Notes: generated by a model from the sequence alone, not told the origin. Shown: positions 1 to 6,795, counted from the first letter of the stretch. The stretch is 10,432 nt of DNA from UBA4660 sp002405435 (GCA_036747335.1 DAIOCL010000093.1:1-10432); one strand, 5' to 3'. Made by a program: numbers and translations.

Positions 1-1
1 A

Positions 2-28
2 GTCCGCACCGCAGCTGATACCATGTGA
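2..28 (+). CDS. End of the upstream reading frame of the PpiD-like foldase gene, closed by an in-frame TGA
   Basis: The frame that enters from the left edge reads VRTAADTM and then TGA at 26-28. It is the same frame as the long ORF that starts at the very next codon. VRTAAD resembles the VKTAD at residues 106-110 of the downstream part, which opens the second copy of the same kind of domain. The eight residues therefore look like a normal, collinear part of the foldase rather than a separate gene. The simplest reading is one gene with a nonsense codon or a one-base sequence error. The bulk of this part lies outside the window, so only its last residues can be described. Confidence 0.55.
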   Translation, partial: VRTAADTM

Positions 29-646
29 ATGAACATTCCGACACTACCCAACCTGCTCCGCACCTACCAGAATGCTGCCGGTTTGAAAAATCCGGGCGAA
101 CTCATCTCCTGGGCCTACAATGGCGATACCGAAATTGGTCAAGTGTCACACCCCATGCAGATTGATGACCAGATTGTCATCGCCCTGCTGACCGATAAAA
201 AGGAAAAAGGTGTGCCCTCATTCGCCAATGTAAAAGACAAGGCTGAAAAGGAAACCATCAACGAGAAAAAGGCCGAGTACATCATCGGGAAAATGAAAAC
301 AGGTAATAACCTCGAGGAAATTGCCACTGCAGTCGGTGGTGCCGTGAAAACCGCCGATGGCATGAAGATGATGTCAAACGTAGTACCCGGCAACAACGGA
401 AACGAATTTGAGGTGGTCGGACTTGCCTTCGGAATTCCCGTCGGTGAAATGTCGGTTCCCATCAAAGGCAAAAACGGTGTCTATGTCATTTCTCCCACTT
501 CGGAAGTGAAAAAGGCTGAGCCGAAAGAGAGCTATCTCGACGACCAAAGCAAACTGGTCGATAACTGGCAAAGCCGCACTGCTTATGGTCCTTTCAACAG
601 TATGAAGGACAACGCGCGGATTGAGGACAACCGTTACGGAGACTAA
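29..646 (+). CDS. PpiD/SurA-like peptidyl-prolyl cis-trans isomerase, C-terminal part
   Basis: This 205-residue piece matches the C-terminal half of the large periplasmic foldases (SurA N-terminal/parvulin type, PpiD-like) of Bacteroidota, which help fold exported and outer-membrane proteins. Two copies of a rotamase-like module are visible. The first has ELISWAY (24-30), GDTEIGQVSHPM (32-43) and DQIVIALLT (47-55). The second has GAVKTADGM (104-112), LAFGIPVGEMSVPI (132-145) and NGVYVI (149-154). A lysine/glutamate-rich helical linker separates them at about 57-92. The tail NARIEDNRYGD resembles the usual end of the family. Full-length members are about 700 residues with an N-terminal membrane anchor, so most of the protein lies upstream. 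ATG 29 directly follows the in-frame TGA and gives no complete protein by itself. It is either a restart site or simply the resumption of a broken gene. The family call is firm; that this ATG is a real start is doubtful. Confidence 0.8.
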   Translation: MNIPTLPNLLRTYQNAAGLKNPGELISWAYNGDTEIGQVSHPMQIDDQIVIALLTDKKEKGVPSFANVKDKAEKETINEKKAEYIIGKMKTGNNLEEIATAVGGAVKTADGMKMMSNVVPGNNGNEFEVVGLAFGIPVGEMSVPIKGKNGVYVISPTSEVKKAEPKESYLDDQSKLVDNWQSRTAYGPFNSMKDNARIEDNRYGD

Positions 647-705
647 CTCCACCGTTGCTCTTTCACTCCCCTTGCTCCGGCATGTCCGGTGAACCCTTCT
701 TACCC

Positions 706-725
706 TGAAGCTTCCTGAGGCTTCA
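706..725 (+). terminator. Hairpin downstream of the foldase gene, possible terminator
   Basis: Arms 706-713 and 718-725 pair over eight positions (TGAAGC with GCTTCA, then one T-G and one T-A pair) around the loop CCTG. The hairpin lies 59 bp after the stop codon at 646. No T-run follows it on the + strand, so it would be a weak intrinsic terminator or only an RNA 3'-end stabiliser. Confidence 0.35.
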
Positions 726-761
726 TGCGCGCTTCCCTTGCAGTTTCATCCGACAACGCAT

Positions 762-862
762 GCCCGTTAAGGCATCCATGCGAAAGCCTGCCTGTGCATC
801 ACATTGCCTTGCTATGCATGGCATAGCCGGTTAAGGCATTCATACGAAAGCTTGCCTGTGCA
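762..862. repeat. Diverged 37-bp direct repeat pair with an enclosed hairpin
   Basis: Copies at 762-798 and 826-862 agree at 33 of 37 positions. Both contain GTTAAGGCAT near the left end and GCCTGTGCA at the right end. The four differences are single substitutions. The unit length is 64 bp counting the 27-bp spacer. The hairpin GCTATGC-ATG-GCATAGC (811-827) sits in the spacer and runs two bases into the second copy. A much weaker resemblance (aggcttcatgcg...cccttgca, 718-742) may be a decayed third copy. No open reading frame spans the array convincingly. I do not recognise the element. Confidence 0.6.
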
Positions 863-922
863 CGCGCCAAATCCCGCCATTGAACAACCCGAAAAGGCGC
901 CTGGTCTTGCCTGCAGACGCCC

Positions 923-951
923 AAAAAAAAAGGCCCTCAAATGAAGGCCTT
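923..951 (-). terminator. Intrinsic terminator of the lipoprotein/secreted-protein unit
   Basis: Read on the minus strand, AAGGCC (951-946) pairs with GGCCTT (935-930) around a ten-base loop, and an uninterrupted run of T follows. This is the classic hairpin plus T-tract layout. It begins 24 bp after the stop codon of the gene at 976-1401, so it ends that transcript. It also faces the convergent foldase gene. Confidence 0.8.
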
Positions 952-975
952 GTCTTTTGAGCACCGGAGTGCGAT

Positions 976-1401
976 TTATTCCTTGAATCCCACCATCACA
1001 GCCACACATCCGTCGGGAATGATTGCTGTCTCATGGGTAAGCTCCGGCACGGAAATACGCACAATCAATTGCTGCGTAGTTGCCATGCGGAAATCGAATA
1101 TATTGCTGTCAACGGTATTGCCCTTGTGAATGAGTTCCTGGTTGGTGTCAAGAATCTCATAGGTAACCTGACCCAGAATCGGCTTGGAGCACACTACCAT
1201 GCGGTACTCCTTTCCCGCGTAGAATGTCAGCAGCAGCTCGGCTTCATCACCCGGTACCAGAATGGCAGAGTTGTAATTGTCATTTTGCACATAACCCTGC
1301 AAGGCAGGAAGGCAATTGGTTTTCGTAAACTGACGGCATTGTGACCATGTCGCCAGGGGCAACAAAAAGGCGGTCAGTATTAAATAGGTAATTTTTTTCA
1401 T
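976..1401 (-). CDS. Small secreted protein of unknown function
   Basis: The 141-residue product starts with a clear type I signal peptide: MKK, a hydrophobic stretch at about 4-18, then a likely cleavage near ATWS/Q at 20-21. There is no lipobox. The mature part of about 120 residues is rich in predicted beta strands (SAILVPGDEAELLLTFYAG, 45-63; TQQLIVRISVPE, 109-120). It has four cysteines (22, 30, 71, 132), which could form two disulfides in the periplasm or outside the cell. The end, GCVAVMVGFKE, and the middle, YRMVVCSKPILGQVTYEILD, look like a secreted family I associate with Bacteroidota, but I know no name or function for it. It starts 22 bp after the lipoprotein gene on the same strand and is followed by a strong terminator, so the two are probably co-transcribed. 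ATG 1401 fits the signal peptide. Confidence 0.75.
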   Translation of the reverse strand: MKKITYLILTAFLLPLATWSQCRQFTKTNCLPALQGYVQNDNYNSAILVPGDEAELLLTFYAGKEYRMVVCSKPILGQVTYEILDTNQELIHKGNTVDSNIFDFRMATTQQLIVRISVPELTHETAIIPDGCVAVMVGFKE

Positions 1402-1423
1402 AGCGCTGGCTTTTCAGGTGGAA

Positions 1424-2311
1424 TTAACTCACGTATTTCGTGCGGATCTCTTTAATCTTCGCTGCTATCTTCTGCAAGGTTTCCGAAGTCATATTTACGG
1501 TCGCGCCACCTCCGATGGTTACGGTACCCTGTTCATCCTTGGAAGCAGTGGAACCCGCATTGGTAGTAGAGGTTTCATCATAGAGCGATTTAAGCTGACC
1601 CAGATCAGCCTGTAACGCTGACAACCGGGTGTCGTTGTAGCTTTCCAGCAACTTGATCAGGTTGTTGAGCGCCATCTTCTGCTCGGCCACCCGCTGTTTC
1701 ATGGCGCCCTCAGGCTGCTGGCTGGCGTAGTAAGTGGCCAGGTAAAGGCCCTCAATCCATCCGCCCGCTATCACCATGGCAGAAACCGGCTCGCGCTTGT
1801 TTTCCTTCAGGTAATCATTCATGTCGGCATAGGCCATTGAAACAATATTGAGCAGCGAATCGCGGTTATTTTGGTGCGTTTCCAGCCGCTCAAGCAGGTT
1901 GTTGCCAAAAGCGTCACTCAACTGCAGTGCATTGGCCAGCTGCTGTACCGCACCCAGGTAGTTCATGGCTTCCTGTTTCTGGTCAAACATGCTCGCATAA
2001 CTAAGGTCGCTGCCGTAGATGCCCAGGTTTACCGCCTGTGCGCTCTCACCGGTATAGGTCCTTGCCTTATCCACAGGATTCAAGAGGTTTCTGTCAAACT
2101 GCGCCCCGGCTGACTTAATCAGGCTTACCACTTCCATCGGAGCAGGTATGGAGTAGATAATACTTTTTACTGCAACCGACGATCCACTGCCCGTCTCGCT
2201 GCCTGCCGTAAGATTGCCCTGTTCCCCGGTTTTGCTTTCGCATGAGGCCAAAGCCACCATGAGGACCGCCCCGAGGCCGAGCGACGCTGATTTGAATTTC
2301 TTGAAAATCAT
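1424..2311 (-). CDS. Lipoprotein of unknown function
   Basis: The product is 295 residues from ATG 2311. I chose this start because it places a short basic N-terminus (MIFKKFKSAS) before a hydrophobic stretch and the lipobox LASC, with the lipidated cysteine at 24. The open frame continues to a TTG at 2395, but those 28 extra residues would bury the signal peptide. A Ser/Gly/Thr-rich linker (about 25-46) leads to a mostly helical domain with NLGIYGSDLSYASMFDQ (95-111) and AGGWIEGLYLA (182-192). I recognise these as recurrent in a Bacteroidota lipoprotein family without an assigned function. A low-complexity Gly/Thr/Ser stretch lies at about 249-275, and a charged helix ends the protein. It is the first gene of a probable two-gene unit with the secreted protein 22 bp downstream. 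The domain is presumably exposed in the periplasm or at the cell surface. No enzymatic motif is visible. Confidence 0.8.
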   Translation of the reverse strand: MIFKKFKSASLGLGAVLMVALASCESKTGEQGNLTAGSETGSGSSVAVKSIIYSIPAPMEVVSLIKSAGAQFDRNLLNPVDKARTYTGESAQAVNLGIYGSDLSYASMFDQKQEAMNYLGAVQQLANALQLSDAFGNNLLERLETHQNNRDSLLNIVSMAYADMNDYLKENKREPVSAMVIAGGWIEGLYLATYYASQQPEGAMKQRVAEQKMALNNLIKLLESYNDTRLSALQADLGQLKSLYDETSTTNAGSTASKDEQGTVTIGGGATVNMTSETLQKIAAKIKEIRTKYVS

Positions 2312-2456
2312 AAATTTAAGATGTTGGGTGGTGTCAATTAAGGTCCCGCGAAGGGGTAGCCTAAAATCCACATCGTGGCCGTTTCTACGCCCCAAGGAAA
2401 TCGTAAGTTACAACGAGGAGATTGTTTATTATCACCTGCACCCAAGCCACTCCCGG

Positions 2457-2483
2457 AAAGCCGGTATGGCTTCAACCGGCTTT
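2457..2483. repeat. Perfect 9-bp inverted repeat (stem-loop)
   Basis: AAAGCCGGT (2457-2465) and ACCGGCTTT (2475-2483) are exact reverse complements around a nine-base loop. The stem has AAA on one flank and TTT on the other, so it could act as a weak terminator in either direction. There is no long T-run. It lies between the murB end and the lipoprotein start. Confidence 0.5.
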
Positions 2484-2573
2484 CATGCGCAGTATATTGC
2501 AGTTAACCCTGAGGTATGGGCCCTTCGTCTAAAAGCAGGGTGTGCGCGCATACCTTCCCGTGCGGCGCGGGCA

Positions 2574-2586
2574 GCCGTTGAACGGC
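2574..2586. repeat. Short palindrome GCCGTT-G-AACGGC
   Basis: Six-base arms are separated by one base. A loop of one base does not suit an RNA hairpin, so a protein-binding palindrome is the likelier reading if it has a function. It is far (about 260 bp) from the lipoprotein start. Confidence 0.3.
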
Positions 2587-2606
2587 ACTGAAATCACGCC
2601 TATGCA

Positions 2607-2657
2607 TCTCCGTGATCCCCGCGCAGAATTAAGCGCGAACGCACAGGGAAACGGAGA
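2607..2657 (-). terminator. Long imperfect hairpin just after murB, possible 3'-end structure
   Basis: Three nested pairings line up: TCTCCGT (2607-2613) with ACGGAGA (2651-2657), TCCC (2616-2619) with GGGA (2646-2649), and CGCGC (2620-2624) with GCGCG (2633-2637). Small internal loops separate them. The base of the hairpin is 11 bp beyond the murB stop codon. No T-tract follows on the minus strand, so a classic intrinsic terminator is not shown. It may instead protect the murB mRNA 3' end. Confidence 0.4.
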
Positions 2658-2668
2658 CGGCAAGCCTT

Positions 2669-3685
2669 TCAAAACAGGTTCACCTCTCTTTCGAGCGTAA
2701 CCCCAAAACGCTCCTGTACATCTCCGGCCACCCTTTCAGACAGCGCATATATTTCATCGCCGGTCGCCCCGCCGTAATTCACCAGTACCAGTGCCTGGCG
2801 GTCGTGCACCCCGCAACTGCCGATTCGCCGCCCTTTCCAGCCGGTCTGCTCTATAAGCCAACCCGCAGCAAGTTTTACCTCGCTCCCGCTAACCGGGTAA
2901 GCCGGCATTTCGGGATAGGCCGCACGGAGTGACTCGCACAAGTCCATGGCCACGACGGGATTTTTGAAAAAACTTCCGGCATTGCCGAGCACGGCCGGAT
3001 TGGGCAACTTCGATGACCGGATGTTGATTACTGCCTGGGCCACATCCTTGATGGACAAACGGTCGGAATTGATTTTTTCAAGCTCCTCCTCAATAGCACC
3101 ATACTCGATATGAAACACAGGGCGCTTGTTGAGCCTGAGGGTCACATGGGTAATAATCCACCGGTCTTTCTCCCCGCGTTTAAAGACACTCTCGCGGTAG
3201 CCGAAATCACATTCATCGCGCGTGAAGGTGCGTTTGCTTCCGTCCGGTATCTGCACGGCCTCGAGCGAATCAAACACGTCTTTTATCTCTACGCCGTAGG
3301 CCCCGATGTTTTGCATGGGTGAAGCCCCGACACAACCGGGAATCAGGGCGAGGTTTTCGATGCCGGCATACCCCATACGAATACAGTGCAGCACAAACCC
3401 ATGCCAGTTTTCTCCGGCTCCAGCGCGCACCCAGTAATGGTTATCGTCTTCCCTGACCACCGCAATGCCGGTGATTTCGTTCTTCACCACCAGTGCGTGC
3501 ACGTCTTTGCGAAACAACACATTGCTGCCACCACCCAGAATGATTTTCGGCTGCGACAGGAAAACCGATTCAGCCAGCAGGGCTTCCAACGCCTCGTCTG
3601 AATCAATCTGCACAAAGTGACTGCACCGCACATCGATGCCAAAGGTGTTGAAGGGCTTCAGGGAAACATCCTTGCGTATTTCCAT
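2669..3685 (-). CDS. murB: UDP-N-acetylenolpyruvoylglucosamine reductase MurB
   Basis: MurB is the cytoplasmic FAD enzyme that uses NADPH to reduce UDP-GlcNAc-enolpyruvate to UDP-MurNAc, the second committed step of peptidoglycan synthesis. The 338-residue length and layout match the E. coli-type (type I) enzyme. FAD-binding motifs are GGGSNVLF (51-58), AGAGENWH (88-95) and IPGCVGASPMQNIGAYG (115-131). YRESVFK (163-169) carries the substrate arginine at 164, and Tyr195 matches the type I tyrosine. GNAGSFFKNP (234-243) carries the catalytic serine at 238, matching Ser229 of E. coli. The C-terminal LEREV carries Glu334, matching Glu325. All key residues are present. The start ATG 3685 gives the usual MEIRKDVSLKPFNTFGID beginning. 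A 92-aa gene ends 47 bp upstream on the same strand and may share its transcript. Confidence 0.97.
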   Translation of the reverse strand: MEIRKDVSLKPFNTFGIDVRCSHFVQIDSDEALEALLAESVFLSQPKIILGGGSNVLFRKDVHALVVKNEITGIAVVREDDNHYWVRAGAGENWHGFVLHCIRMGYAGIENLALIPGCVGASPMQNIGAYGVEIKDVFDSLEAVQIPDGSKRTFTRDECDFGYRESVFKRGEKDRWIITHVTLRLNKRPVFHIEYGAIEEELEKINSDRLSIKDVAQAVINIRSSKLPNPAVLGNAGSFFKNPVVAMDLCESLRAAYPEMPAYPVSGSEVKLAAGWLIEQTGWKGRRIGSCGVHDRQALVLVNYGGATGDEIYALSERVAGDVQERFGVTLEREVNLF

Positions 3686-3732
3686 AGGACAAATAAAACG
3701 ATGACGCTGCGGGCCCGTGCTTCAATTTTAGC

Positions 3733-4011
3733 TCATCCGCCAACATCCGGCTGTGGGGATTTGGTGGGTCCGGCCGCGGCCATGCACCGGTTTTCCACAG
3801 CCTGAAACTCACTTTCGGTGATTATCTCCCACAGGCCGTCGCGGTTTTCAATGAGGTCTCCGATGAGCACCCGTTCGGGAAGAATGGTGGCCTCCAGCCG
3901 ATGCCCCATGCAATGGCTGCCCACCAGCACCCATTCCGTCATGAGGGTGGGGCTGTCAATCCGGTAGTATGACTTTCCGTTAGACAACCGCCTGAACTGC
4001 GGAAATTCCAT
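3733..4011 (-). CDS. Conserved short protein of unknown function upstream of murB
   Basis: The 92-residue product begins MEFPQFRRLSNGKSYYRI. The frame stays open to a TTG at 4044, but ATG 4011 is the natural start and leaves room for a control region. The body has alternating hydrophobic strands (SYYRIDSP, EWVLVG, HRLEATILPERVLIGDLIEN), followed by GLWEIITESEFQAV and a low-complexity tail. There is no signal peptide, membrane segment or recognisable catalytic motif, so it is probably a small cytoplasmic protein. I associate the pattern 'SNGKSYYRI...EWVLVG...LPERVLIGDLIENRDG...EIITESEF' with short uncharacterised Bacteroidota proteins, from memory only. It is divergent from the AddB-like gene, with 33 bp between the starts, and its stop is 47 bp before murB. 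This placement suggests shared regulation with one or both. Confidence 0.7.
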   Translation of the reverse strand: MEFPQFRRLSNGKSYYRIDSPTLMTEWVLVGSHCMGHRLEATILPERVLIGDLIENRDGLWEIITESEFQAVENRCMAAAGPTKSPQPDVGG

Positions 4012-4035
4012 GGCGGCAAAGTTGTTTATGTTTTC

Positions 4036-4045
4036 TTTGTACAAA
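4036..4045. promoter_or_regulatory. Perfect palindrome TTTGTACAAA in the divergent start region
   Basis: The ten bases are self-complementary and lie between the start of the 92-aa gene (4011, minus) and ATG 4045 of the AddB-like gene, overlapping the latter's first base. The whole divergent gap is only 33 bp, so promoters for both genes must overlap or lie within the opposite gene. The palindrome could be an operator or chance in an AT-rich gap. No clear TAnnTTTG/TTG pair is seen. Confidence 0.3.
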
Positions 4046-6795
4046 TGCCCGAGACAGAAAAAAAATTCCTTGACCGCGTAGCCGGATTTCTGCTTGCGGG
4101 CGACCGCAGTACCTTGCGTGATACGGTAGTGATTACCCCTGGAAAGCGGGCGGGGCAGGCCCTGAAAAAGAGTCTCGCTGCGCAGGCCCAGTCAGCCCTC
4201 TGGCTCCCAAGAATGGTGAGTATTGGTGAATTGCACACCTTCCTCACCGGCTTGCATCCCGCTTCCAATGCCCGCCTGCTTTGCGGTCTTTACGAATGCC
4301 ACCGTGCAGCCAACCCCGGCAACGCCGATGCCTTCGAGTCATTCCTCCACTACGCCCCTACCGTGCTGGCAGACTTTAACGAAGTGGACCTTTACCTGAT
4401 CAACGCGCACAAACTCTTTAGTGACCTCCGCAGTATCAAGGAAATCGAAGCATGGAGCCTGTCAGAACCACAGTTGACCCCTCAACAGGAAGCCTACGTG
4501 CAGTTCTGGCGACGCATGGGTGCGCTCTACGATGCATTTGCCGCTTGGCAAGACGCAACAGGCACCATGTCCAGCGGTAGGCTTGCGCGCACAACGGCCG
4601 GCAGGGCCGAAGAATGTTGTACCGCATTTGCAGGAACGCGGTTTGTCTATGCCGGTACCCATGCCCTGCACGCAGCCGACCAGCAGATCCAGCAAACCTT
4701 TTTGCGAAACGGCATGGCCGAGGTGCTGCAAGACAGCGATGATTTCTACCTGTCTATACCAGACCATGAAGCAGCCTTTCATTTCAGCCCAAATGCCAGG
4801 ACCCACGGCTGGACAGGCGAATACTTCCGCACCATCCCAAAGCAGATTAACCTGCACCGCTGCAACTCGGGCATAGGCACCGCAGCCCTCGCGGCTAAAC
4901 TGCTCAAAGGCAAATCGCCGGGAAATGTGGTAGTAGTGACCACCGGCAATCCTGATTTCACCGTATTGAGGCAACGTACGCCTCCTGACCTGCCACTGCG
5001 GTACCTCGGTGTACAAAAAATAGCCGAAACACCAGAATTCCAGTGGGTCATCCGTTGGTGCCAGTTGCGCAAGTCGCTGGAATCGGGTGCGCACAGAATC
5101 CGTTTTTCGGAATTTATGGAGTGGCTCTCTGTGCAATCGTGCACAGGCACGCCTGCTGCACAAGCCGTCAGACATTACCTCGTAGCGCAAAACATGTTTT
5201 GGCTAAATGCCGGTGCATTTGATGAACTGGAACAACAATTCGACGGACTTGACGCTGCGCTGCAGTGGCTCAGGCCAGGGCCCGAAGCAGGACCTCAGGC
5301 CATGCTGGCTGCCATCGACCGCTGGCTGGTCAGTGTATCTGGTCAGGACCTTATCCCCGACCGGTTTATTGACCTGCTGCGCGAGGCTGTCGCCGCCCTC
5401 TCGGAGTACAACCAGCAAACGCCCGGCAGCCTGACAACAGCCTCCATACCTGTCTTCCTTCAACTTACCCTGGGCAACGAATCGCTCGAACGCGGAGAAA
5501 CCCCACCCGAGGGCATCGATGTAATGGGTATGCTCGAAACCCGCGCCCTCGACTTCGACCACGTCATCGTGATGGGCGCTATTGAAGGGCAGTTGCCCAC
5601 GCCCTGGAATGCCATCACTTTCATCCCATGGGAGGTGCGTGCGCTGTACCACCTGCCCGGCCGCGATCACCATGAAGGACTGTATGCCTACCATTTTTAC
5701 CGGCTGCTTCAGCGCGCTGCTGCCGTTGACCTGATCTACCATCCCTCCAACGAGGGCGTGGGCGTATACGAACCCTCCAGGTACCTGCTGCAGCTCGAAA
5801 CTGAACTTACCGCCTACGCACCCTCTACCCGGATCACGCAATACACCTGGCACAACGAACCGTCTTCAGCCACCGTCGTACCCCTGGCTGCGGCCGGCAG
5901 CGAAGAAATCAAGCTACGAATCATGCGCCACCTGGCCGAAGGAATTTCTCCGAGCGCCTACAACGTATGGGTCAGCTGCCCCCTCGATTACTATTTCCGG
6001 CATGTGGCCCGGCTTGGTGAACAGGAGCGCGTAGAGGAGTTCAGCGGCGCCGCCAAAACCGGCTCCGTCGTGCACCATGTGCTTGAAAAATTCTACGAAA
6101 ACTTCAAGGATTCATTTCCTCATGCATCTGATTTTGATGCGCTCATTGCCTCACTCAGCAGCCGCATCACCGAAGCTTTCCACCACTTCAACATCCGGCA
6201 CACCGAAGACGGCATCAACTTCCTAACCGCCCGCGTTGTCAGGGAAATGCTCCTCCATTACCTCCGTGCCGAACAATCGCTCAGCGCCTCAGCAAATCCG
6301 CCCCGCGTGATGGCCCTTGAGCAAAAACTCTCCTACCGCCTGCCCGAGGCGCTGGCCGGTGCGCACGAAATGCGGCTCTCGGGCACTGCAGACCGGGTGC
6401 AGCGACACGACGGCATCGTGCAGATCATCGACTACAAAACCGGCAAGGTGGAGCAGTCCGATGTGAACTTCAAGACTGATAAGGGCATCGACCCCCTGCT
6501 GACCGAGCCCCAGTATGCAAAACTGAGACAGATCCTGATCTACCAACTCATTTACATGCGCACTGAAAACCTGGGTGCTGCCCAATGCAGGGGATATTTC
6601 ATCTCCTTCGTACGGCTCGCTTCCGGACCGGTCTCAGCCCTTGTAGACGGCGTACCGCCCGACGATGCTTTTATGGATGCCTTCGAATGGGCGCTTTCAC
6701 AGCAACTGAAAACACTGGTTGAATGGAATGACTGGAAGCACAAGCCGGAAAACAACTATTGCCAGTACTGCGGCAGTCCTGCAGATAAAAGTTGA
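4045..6795 (+). CDS. AddB-like PD-(D/E)XK nuclease (inactive-helicase/nuclease subunit, DNA break repair)
   Basis: The 916-residue protein resembles the AddB-type partner of AddAB recombination nucleases, in the form found in Bacteroidota. Such complexes resect double-strand breaks for RecA. The N-terminal 600 residues are helicase-like without a Walker A motif that I can see. They contain the family block VMGMLETRALDFDHVIVMGAIEGQLP (from about 493), FYRLLQRA and SRYLLQL (578-584). The nuclease domain fills the last 275 residues: GSVVHHVLEKFY (His677), SGTADRV (Asp783) and IIDYKTGK (Asp796, Lys798). These are the expected active-site set. Cys645, Cys906 and Cys909 match three of the four Fe-S ligands of AddB, but the last cysteine is absent. 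The start MPETEKKFLDRVAGFLLAG is the usual one. The helicase partner AddA is not in the window. The gene diverges from a 92-aa gene, and a glycosyltransferase gene follows after 88 bp. Confidence 0.85.
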   Translation: MPETEKKFLDRVAGFLLAGDRSTLRDTVVITPGKRAGQALKKSLAAQAQSALWLPRMVSIGELHTFLTGLHPASNARLLCGLYECHRAANPGNADAFESFLHYAPTVLADFNEVDLYLINAHKLFSDLRSIKEIEAWSLSEPQLTPQQEAYVQFWRRMGALYDAFAAWQDATGTMSSGRLARTTAGRAEECCTAFAGTRFVYAGTHALHAADQQIQQTFLRNGMAEVLQDSDDFYLSIPDHEAAFHFSPNARTHGWTGEYFRTIPKQINLHRCNSGIGTAALAAKLLKGKSPGNVVVVTTGNPDFTVLRQRTPPDLPLRYLGVQKIAETPEFQWVIRWCQLRKSLESGAHRIRFSEFMEWLSVQSCTGTPAAQAVRHYLVAQNMFWLNAGAFDELEQQFDGLDAALQWLRPGPEAGPQAMLAAIDRWLVSVSGQDLIPDRFIDLLREAVAALSEYNQQTPGSLTTASIPVFLQLTLGNESLERGETPPEGIDVMGMLETRALDFDHVIVMGAIEGQLPTPWNAITFIPWEVRALYHLPGRDHHEGLYAYHFYRLLQRAAAVDLIYHPSNEGVGVYEPSRYLLQLETELTAYAPSTRITQYTWHNEPSSATVVPLAAAGSEEIKLRIMRHLAEGISPSAYNVWVSCPLDYYFRHVARLGEQERVEEFSGAAKTGSVVHHVLEKFYENFKDSFPHASDFDALIASLSSRITEAFHHFNIRHTEDGINFLTARVVREMLLHYLRAEQSLSASANPPRVMALEQKLSYRLPEALAGAHEMRLSGTADRVQRHDGIVQIIDYKTGKVEQSDVNFKTDKGIDPLLTEPQYAKLRQILIYQLIYMRTENLGAAQCRGYFISFVRLASGPVSALVDGVPPDDAFMDAFEWALSQQLKTLVEWNDWKHKPENNYCQYCGSPADKS

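Larger units (their letters stand above)
2312..2668. other. Non-coding interval between the lipoprotein gene and murB
   Basis: These 357 bp hold no open frame that I would accept. They should contain the lipoprotein promoter and the 3' end of the murB transcript. Three inverted repeats stand out and are listed separately (2457-2483, 2574-2586, 2607-2657). I looked for the Bacteroidota promoter pair (TTG, then TAnnTTTG) on the minus strand before 2311 and found only partial matches at unlikely distances. Confidence 0.6.

Noticed and set aside
26..28. TGA read as an amino acid (recoding) in the foldase gene
   Set aside because: TGA is the ordinary stop of several intact genes here, namely the AddB-like gene, the glycosyltransferase, the YihY-family gene and the 92-aa gene. 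No selenocysteine context or homologous cysteine position is known for this spot.
762..862. CRISPR-like repeat and spacer
   Set aside because: There are only two copies, they differ at four positions, the spacer itself holds a hairpin, and no cas genes are in the window.
2312..2345. Bacteroidota-type promoter (TTG, then TAAATTTA) before the lipoprotein gene
   Set aside because: The -7-like element touches the start codon, which would leave almost no leader, and the spacing is short. I do not consider it supported.
2312..2395. 28-residue N-terminal extension of the lipoprotein from TTG 2395
   Set aside because: It would place charged residues before the signal peptide. ATG 2311 gives a normal lipoprotein signal with the lipobox cysteine at 24.
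2214..2591. Plus-strand 125-aa open frame crossing the lipoprotein start into the gap
   Set aside because: It overlaps the lipoprotein signal peptide region antisense, and its composition (rich in Arg, Ala and Ser, no pattern) looks like a shadow frame.
3686..3732. Possible murB promoter (TTTATTTG resembling TAnnTTTG)
   Set aside because: The match is incomplete, the upstream TTG is about 25 bp away rather than about 19, and the element is very close to the murB start. Co-transcription with the 92-aa gene is as likely.
4462..5853. Long minus-strand open frames (4462-5190, 242 aa; 5203-5853, 216 aa)
   Set aside because: They lie wholly inside the AddB-like gene, have no recognisable family features, and are explained by GC-rich codon use on the opposite strand.
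4045..6795. Defence-system nuclease
   Set aside because: The whole-protein layout is that of the AddB-like repair subunit with a helicase-like N-terminus. No defence genes surround it.
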